Part shown: in pieces, positions 52,733 to 57,552 of the stretch
Numbering within the stretch: the first letter of the stretch is position 1
Layout: the number at the start of each line of letters is the position of its first letter
NCBI GenBank assembly: GCA_964562925.1
Contig: CAZLVF010000007.1
Coordinates: 1 to 57,552 of the forward strand
Direction of reading: 5' to 3'
DNA length: 57,552 nucleotides
From: CAVXDP01 sp964562925
GTDB taxonomy: Archaea > Thermoproteota > Bathyarchaeia > 40CM-2-53-6 > CAVXDP01
Notes under the pieces: model-generated
Told to the model about the DNA's origin: nothing
Database searches by the model: none
What the model saw: the letters and a program-made list of their open reading frames with translations, nothing else
Made by a program: the position numbers and the translations under genes

Positions 52733-53815
52733 ATGGAAAAGCGTAGGGTCCAACTCGTCGGAAGATCGACACTAACGGTTTCGTTACCCACCGCGTGGGT
52801 GAAGAAGGTGGGTCTGACGAAAGGAGACGTCATTAGGGTCGCTCCTGAGAAGGATGGGTCGCTTAGGATAATTACAAGTTCTATGGCCCTTGTCAAAGAA
52901 GTCTCAAAGATCTGCACTATAAACTCCGACCTATGTCAAGAAGGCGACTCGATCGGAAGGCTTATTGTGGCCGGTTATGTGGGGGGCTCAGACATAATCA
53001 GAATCACCGCGAAAAATAGGATTAGCAGCGAAAATATTCAGGAAGTTCGCGACGCAGAGTTGAAGCTGATGGGTTTAAGCATAGTCGAGGAAACGCCCAC
53101 AAGCATGACGCTTCAATGCTCCATAAATCCCACAATCTTCCCGATTAACGTCGTGATCCGTCGCCTCCACACACTCTTCTCAATAATGTGCGATGAAGCG
53201 ATCCAGGCCTTGAAGGATTCAAATTTGGAGCTCGCTGAAGAGGCACAGAGACGAGAACGTGAGGCTAACAGGATGTACGCGCTTATCTTGCGGCTGCTGA
53301 ACCAAGCTCAGACAAACCCCACAATGTCCCAGAAGATCGGCATGTACGATGCTGGAGAGATTCTAGACATGAGCAGGGTTGCAACTGCATTGGAAGGAAT
53401 GGCCGACTGGGCCGATAACATCGCAGAAGAAGTTAGGAAAACGGAGATTGCAGGAGTTGGGGTAGGCGAAAAAACGAAAGCCTCCATAGAAGATTACAGC
53501 AGGAAGATAAGAGATCTTAGCTACAAGGCCATGAAAAGCGTGTTCGCCTTTGACGCCGACCTAGCAAACAAGCTGATAAGAGATTTTGAGAAGAACCTGG
53601 ACACAGAAGCGTACCGCAAGATCGAGGACCTAACGCTTTCCACCTCATTTTTTGAGGCTTGCCTGTTAAGGCGGATCATCTGGAACCTTCGTAGAATCGG
53701 TGAGATCGCTGTTTCCATAGCCGAGACGGCCATAGACAGGGCTATGGAGAAAGAGGGCTTCTGTAGTATCGAACCATCCGAGTTGGCCACTGCAGTTACG
53801 AACAAATCGTGGTAG
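52733..53815 (+). CDS. AbrB-PhoU domain regulator
   Basis: The N-terminal 45 residues (RRVQLVGRSTLTVSLPTAWV) are a SpoVT/AbrB-like swapped-hairpin DNA-binding domain. The rest is two PhoU-like helical bundles (for example EEAQRREREANRMYALILRL and DNIAEEVRK). Archaeal proteins with this layout are linked to phosphate regulation, but no phosphate transporter is seen here. The 360 residues match that family. It is divergent from the hydrogenase operon with a shared palindrome. Confidence 0.9.
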   Translation: MEKRRVQLVGRSTLTVSLPTAWVKKVGLTKGDVIRVAPEKDGSLRIITSSMALVKEVSKICTINSDLCQEGDSIGRLIVAGYVGGSDIIRITAKNRISSENIQEVRDAELKLMGLSIVEETPTSMTLQCSINPTIFPINVVIRRLHTLFSIMCDEAIQALKDSNLELAEEAQRREREANRMYALILRLLNQAQTNPTMSQKIGMYDAGEILDMSRVATALEGMADWADNIAEEVRKTEIAGVGVGEKTKASIEDYSRKIRDLSYKAMKSVFAFDADLANKLIRDFEKNLDTEAYRKIEDLTLSTSFFEACLLRRIIWNLRRIGEIAVSIAETAIDRAMEKEGFCSIEPSELATAVTNKSW

Positions 53816-54323
53816 GCGGTCTTGACCTTCGTGTTCTTGATCCATCTATGGTTAGATCTAAGTGGATTCAAAGCTTCGCTTAGTTTGTAGCATGACTTGG
53901 CCTCTAAAATCTTTGTCGCAGACTTTCTAGGTTCTGATCAAGGTCATGCCGAGTCTCTCAAGTAGAGTATGATCTAAGCTCAATGCCCCCAAGAACAGCC
54001 ACACACATTTCCAAGGTAGCAAGACATGATCGAGAGATTTGGGCGGGAATAGTTGAATTATCAGAGGCGAGTCCCAATGTTCCTTCCAAGCCCTAGCAGG
54101 TTTTCTATTGGGGCACAGGAACATGTCGAGAAGGCCCTACCTGAAATAGAATTGAAATGTAACAAAGAACTCTAGAAAAAAATCAAGAGTACTACTGGAA
54201 ATGTGGCTATGATTGTCTAGTTCAGTGGCCCACGCCAAGGTGTTGGATCCATATTCAAGAAGTTGTTCTGGGCGATCGTGCAGAGATTCTTGCATACAAT
54301 CTTGCCAGGCGAAAGAGTGCACG
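53816..54323. other. Spacer without secure genes
   Basis: A 37-codon frame at 53983-54096 (MPPRTATHISKVARHDREIW) is followed in frame by WGTGTCREG after a TAG, so it may be a relic. Nothing else is recognised. Confidence 0.4.
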
Positions 54324-56930
54324 TTATTGCAGGTTGGCCCGACTGTAAAACCATTTCTTGACAACCTCGGCGAGTATCAAATAGGCCCCAATCAATCCTG
54401 CGAGTAGTAGGAAGAAACTGAAAGGTGGTTCTACGAATTGGAACACCGCGCCCAACGGCGTGAACGGGATTACTAATGCCAGGCCTGCGACACTTAAGCT
54501 GCTGAATAGCAAAAATCTACCAGGCTTACTTTTGTAGAAAGGTGTCTGCCTCGTCCTTATGACGAAAATAACTAGCGTTTGTGTGCATAGAGACTCCATA
54601 AACCAAGCAGTCTGAAATAATGGCCCTGTTGCCTTGAAAATGGACAGCATTATGAAGAACGTTAGAAAGTCAAAGACGGAGCTTACCGGTCCAAAAACGA
54701 TCATGAATCTTCTGACAAACGATATGTCCCATCTCTTCGATTTCTCAGCGTATTCTTGGTCGACATTGTCCATCGGTATAGCGGACTGAGACAGTTCATA
54801 CAAGAGGTTGTTCAGCAATATCTGTGTGGGAAGCATCGGTAAAAATGGCAGAAACAAGGATGCGATAGCGACGCTGAACATATTTCCAAAATTGGAGCTG
54901 GTGCCCATCATAACGTATTTCATAGTGTTGCCGAATGTCTTGCGCCCCTCTAGGACACCTTCCTGAAGGACCGTGAGGCTCTTCCGGAGCAGAATGATGT
55001 CGGCTGACTCTTTCGCCACATCCACAGCGTTGTTTACAGAGATGCCTATGTCCGCTGTCTTCATAGAAGGTGCGTCGTTAATTCCGTCTCCGAGAAAACC
55101 AACGACATGACCGTTGTACTTCAACGCATTGATTATTCTGTCCTTCTGAACTGGCGTCACTCGAGCAAAGATGTTGGCCTGCTCAGCCAATCTTGCGAGC
55201 GCGCTGTCCTGTATGTGAGCGATCTTTGTTCCGAGTACGATACCCTTGATTTCAAGACCGATCGTTTCACATATGTTTCTGGTAACTAGCTCGTTATCAC
55301 CGGTGAGGATTTTGAGTTCTACCCCTCTCTTGCGTAGCAGTTGGAGAGACTTCCTAACGCCCTGCTTTGGTGGATCAATGAACGCTACAAATCCTAGGAA
55401 TAGCATGTCGCATTCATCATTGACATGGTAAACATGCTTCTCTTCTTTGACCTTCTTATATGAGACTCCAAGAACTCTAAAGCCTTGTTGGCTCAAATCA
55501 TTGTATCTCTGCTCGATCTTCTCCTTGAGCTCATATGTCAAATCACAGATCATTTCGTCAAGTTCGCAGTAGGAGCATAAGCTGAGAATCTCTTCGGGCG
55601 CGCCTTTGGTGATTAGGAATCTCTGTATTTCATGTTCGACAACCACCGACACGCGCTTTCTCATGAAGTCGAACGGGATTTCATCTATTTTTTCGTAGCC
55701 CCTTATGTCGATATGTTTATGGGCAAGTATGGCGTCGTCGAGAGGACTTTTTAAGCCTGTTTCAAAGTGACTGTTTAGAAATGAGTACAGTAGAACCTTT
55801 TCATCGTCCTTGCCGTCCATATCCTCATGTTTTATGAGGGTTATCCTGTTCTCGGTAAGTGTGCCGGTCTTATCGGTACATAGGACATCCATGCTTCCAA
55901 AATTTTGAATTGACGCTAGACGCTTCACGATAACGCCCTTCTTGGACATCGAGAGAGCGCCTTTTGACAGGTTCACGGACAGTATCATTGGTAAGAGCTC
56001 AGGTGTCAGACCAACCGCGAGTGCAACAGCGAAGAGGAGCGACTGCAAGACCTCGCGTCTGTGAAGGGCGTTTACGAGGAAGACAAAGACCACAAGAAGG
56101 AAGGTGGCCTGCATTATGAGGAAACCAAATCTTCTCAGCCCTCTCTCAAACTCTGTCTCAGGCACTCTTGCAACAAGTCTCACAGCGATTCTTCCATATT
56201 CCGTACGGTTTCCAGTCGCTATGACAACGGCGACAGCTGTTCCGCTAACAATTGAAGTGCCTAGGAAAACACAGTTGTTCCATTCCGTGATGGCTGTGCC
56301 CTTCACTTTCAACGGTTCAACTGTTTTTTCTACTGGAAACGATTCTCCTGTCAATGCAGATTGATCCACGAAAAGGTCCTTTGCATTGATTACTCGTGCA
56401 TCCGCGGGCACTATATCGCCCGCTGATAAACATACTATATCGCCTAGAACGATCTCTGCAAATCTTACCTCACGCTTGGTTCCATCTCTGATGACGGTTA
56501 CAGTCGTGGTAACTTTCTGCTTAAGCATCTCCGCCGCTTTCTCAGCCTTGAATTCCTCATAGAAGTCAAGAACTACGCTAACAAGTACTATCGGAAATAT
56601 CACCGCCGCGTCCACAACATGGCCAACAAGAGCTGAGATGAAGCCCGCGAATAGCAATAGAATAATTAGGGGACTCTTGAAGTGGGAAACGAACTCAACG
56701 ATGACGACTCTCTTCTTTCTTCTAGCGAGTTCATTATACCCATAGATTTCGAGACGCCTTTCGACTTCGCGAGGAGAAAGGCCGGACACGGATGTGCTCA
56801 AACGACCTAGAAATTCCTCGACGGCAAGACCAAGAAGCTCCTCTGCGTCTTCCACTAGCTGCGTCCCGTTTGAGGCCTCTGCCCAACCTTTCTTTCCAGT
56901 CGTTGCGATATCACGCAACTCTTGCTCCAT
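54324..56930 (-). CDS. mgtA: P-type ATPase, Mg2+ transporter type (MgtA/MgtB)
   Basis: This 868-residue P-type ATPase has the phosphorylation site VLCTDKTGTLTENRI, the actuator motif DQSALTGESFPVEK, and the hinge GDGINDAPSMKTADIGISVN. The transmembrane arrangement and the NPLIILLL-like KSPLIILLLF fit the type IIIB Mg2+-importing group. N- and C-terminal helices are complete. It is monocistronic and divergent from the QueG-like fragment. A Ca2+-type ATPase is a less likely alternative. Confidence 0.92.
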   Translation of the reverse strand: MEQELRDIATTGKKGWAEASNGTQLVEDAEELLGLAVEEFLGRLSTSVSGLSPREVERRLEIYGYNELARRKKRVVIVEFVSHFKSPLIILLLFAGFISALVGHVVDAAVIFPIVLVSVVLDFYEEFKAEKAAEMLKQKVTTTVTVIRDGTKREVRFAEIVLGDIVCLSAGDIVPADARVINAKDLFVDQSALTGESFPVEKTVEPLKVKGTAITEWNNCVFLGTSIVSGTAVAVVIATGNRTEYGRIAVRLVARVPETEFERGLRRFGFLIMQATFLLVVFVFLVNALHRREVLQSLLFAVALAVGLTPELLPMILSVNLSKGALSMSKKGVIVKRLASIQNFGSMDVLCTDKTGTLTENRITLIKHEDMDGKDDEKVLLYSFLNSHFETGLKSPLDDAILAHKHIDIRGYEKIDEIPFDFMRKRVSVVVEHEIQRFLITKGAPEEILSLCSYCELDEMICDLTYELKEKIEQRYNDLSQQGFRVLGVSYKKVKEEKHVYHVNDECDMLFLGFVAFIDPPKQGVRKSLQLLRKRGVELKILTGDNELVTRNICETIGLEIKGIVLGTKIAHIQDSALARLAEQANIFARVTPVQKDRIINALKYNGHVVGFLGDGINDAPSMKTADIGISVNNAVDVAKESADIILLRKSLTVLQEGVLEGRKTFGNTMKYVMMGTSSNFGNMFSVAIASLFLPFLPMLPTQILLNNLLYELSQSAIPMDNVDQEYAEKSKRWDISFVRRFMIVFGPVSSVFDFLTFFIMLSIFKATGPLFQTAWFMESLCTQTLVIFVIRTRQTPFYKSKPGRFLLFSSLSVAGLALVIPFTPLGAVFQFVEPPFSFFLLLAGLIGAYLILAEVVKKWFYSRANLQ

Positions 56931-56949
56931 AACAAGTCAGATTTAAGAC

Positions 56950-57279
56950 TTGTCGGCTATTGATCCAGGTGCCATAAGCTCTGAACGTTTTCTCCTGAAA
57001 GCTGAGCGTTGCATAACTTTTCACAATGAGCGGCCAGGCAAGTTTCGGATTTGGATCGAAGACTCGTGGCAAAATTGCCTAGCCGGCTGTTTCCAATGTC
57101 AGAAAATATGTCCGCAGAACATCAGTCTCCTTGACTGGATTGAGGGAGGCTACGCATTCTCTGAGGAAGACACAACTCTCATCTTAAACTCCGCTTCGCT
57201 GCATCGTTTCTCCTCTGAGACGACGAAAAAGCTAGAACAAATCGGTCTAAAAGAGTACCTGAATTTCTGCATGTCATGA
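56950..57279 (+). pseudogene. 5'-truncated QueG-like 4Fe-4S protein
   Basis: The product resembles the C-terminal third of epoxyqueuosine reductase-like proteins: SERFLLKAERCITFHNERPG and the cluster motif CLAGCFQCQKICPQN. The normal N-terminal two-thirds and first cluster are absent. The frame is closed by TAA at 56944 and the start of mgtA lies on the other strand right upstream. It is most likely a truncated relic. Confidence 0.65.
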
Positions 57280-57392
57280 TGCCGCCAAGAGGACCACATA
57301 CAGTCGTGAGGCCGCATAAACCGATAGAATAACCTGACGTCTCCGCAGAGTATTCATGGTCTTGTTGGATAACACCATTCGAATCATCGAAA

Positions 57393-57552
57393 ATGTTTTC
57401 AAGGAGTTATCGGCAACTAGCCCTCTGTCCCCTCGATCACGTGATTGTTGTGACTTGCTATCTCAGACATTTGAAACCTATTTTCGAGAAGGCCGGGATC
57501 CAAGTTACAAGCGAGAACAGGAAGGAGATCGACCGGCTAATTCACAGTGTCG
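57393..57552 (+). CDS. Unknown conserved-looking protein (3' beyond window)
   Basis: The frame from ATG 57393 reads CPLDHVIVVTCYLRHLKPIF, then AGIQVTSENRKEIDRLIHSV, and continues past the last base. It looks like a compact alpha-beta domain and I believe it is a real gene, but I do not recognise a named family. The start is uncertain. Confidence 0.45.
   Translation, partial: MFSRSYRQLALCPLDHVIVVTCYLRHLKPIFEKAGIQVTSENRKEIDRLIHSV

Noticed and set aside
53983..54096. A 37-codon frame with a possible continuation after TAG
   Set aside because: Too short and without a family match; mentioned only as a possible relic.
1..57552. CRISPR arrays, rRNA genes, inteins and prophage structural genes
   Set aside because: None were seen: no regularly spaced repeats, no rRNA-like tracts, and the usual intein hosts here (atpA, DNA ligase) have normal length.

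Overview
The window is archaeal chromosome. It opens with the conserved archaeal string proteasome alpha, SBDS, exosome Rrp4/Rrp41/Rrp42, L37Ae, Brix protein, Pcc1 and prefoldin beta. It also carries an A-type ATPase operon, archaeal EF-2, FEN-1, an ATP-dependent DNA ligase, and a tRNA with two bulge-helix-bulge (BHB) introns. TTG and GTG starts are common, and TATA-like boxes lie upstream of several operons. Multi-intron tRNA, a group 3b hydrogenase and an NAD-type hydrogenase suggest a Thermoproteota lineage, perhaps Bathyarchaeia-like. That placement is inference and needs a marker-gene tree. Three runs of exactly 100 N mark scaffold joins, so this is a draft or metagenome assembly.

Layout. 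1-6.8 kb (+): proteasome, RNA exosome and ribosome biogenesis operon ending in a DHH phosphoesterase that seems to start at CTG. 7.2-9.5 kb (+): ECF-type ABC transporter split by a gap. 9.7-11.6 kb (+): hexulose-phosphate isomerase and an amidohydrolase. 11.7-14.8 kb (-): FEN-1, DNA ligase and Dph6, coupled. 15.0-18.0 kb: a 40-residue zinc ribbon and EF-2, whose N-terminus is separated from the rest by a 28-nt insert that looks like a BHB intron. 18.1-22.9 kb: a GAF protein divergent from a four-gene group 3b NiFe hydrogenase operon. 23-27.4 kb: small iron-sulfur and metal-binding proteins, a methyltransferase and a DNA glycosylase. 27.4-29.6 kb: a decayed accessory islet at tRNA-Gly, with a broken toxin-antitoxin unit, a 113-bp MITE with 9-bp target duplications, and a copy of the tRNA 3' end. 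29.8-33.5 kb: OB-fold protein, M24 homologue, and a thioredoxin-CcdA membrane fusion. 34.0-43.0 kb: A-type ATPase genes, with subunit K inverted between C and I. 43.8-52.6 kb: nitroreductase (+), then (-) an NAD-linked NiFe hydrogenase operon headed by a second GAF protein and containing a NuoF-GltD fusion. 52.7-57.5 kb: AbrB-PhoU regulator, MgtA-type P-type ATPase, a truncated QueG-like gene and the start of an unknown gene.

How it fits together. Two soluble NiFe hydrogenases, NADP-linked (HydBGDA) and NAD-linked (HoxEFUYH-like), sit about 22 kb apart. Each is next to a GAF protein with the same C-terminal tail, which suggests shared redox or gas sensing. No hydrogenase maturation genes are in the window. 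The strongest unexpected signal is the EF-2 insert: applying the same BHB cutting rule that restores the tRNA-Gly in this window also restores EF-2 in frame, including its GTP-binding P-loop.
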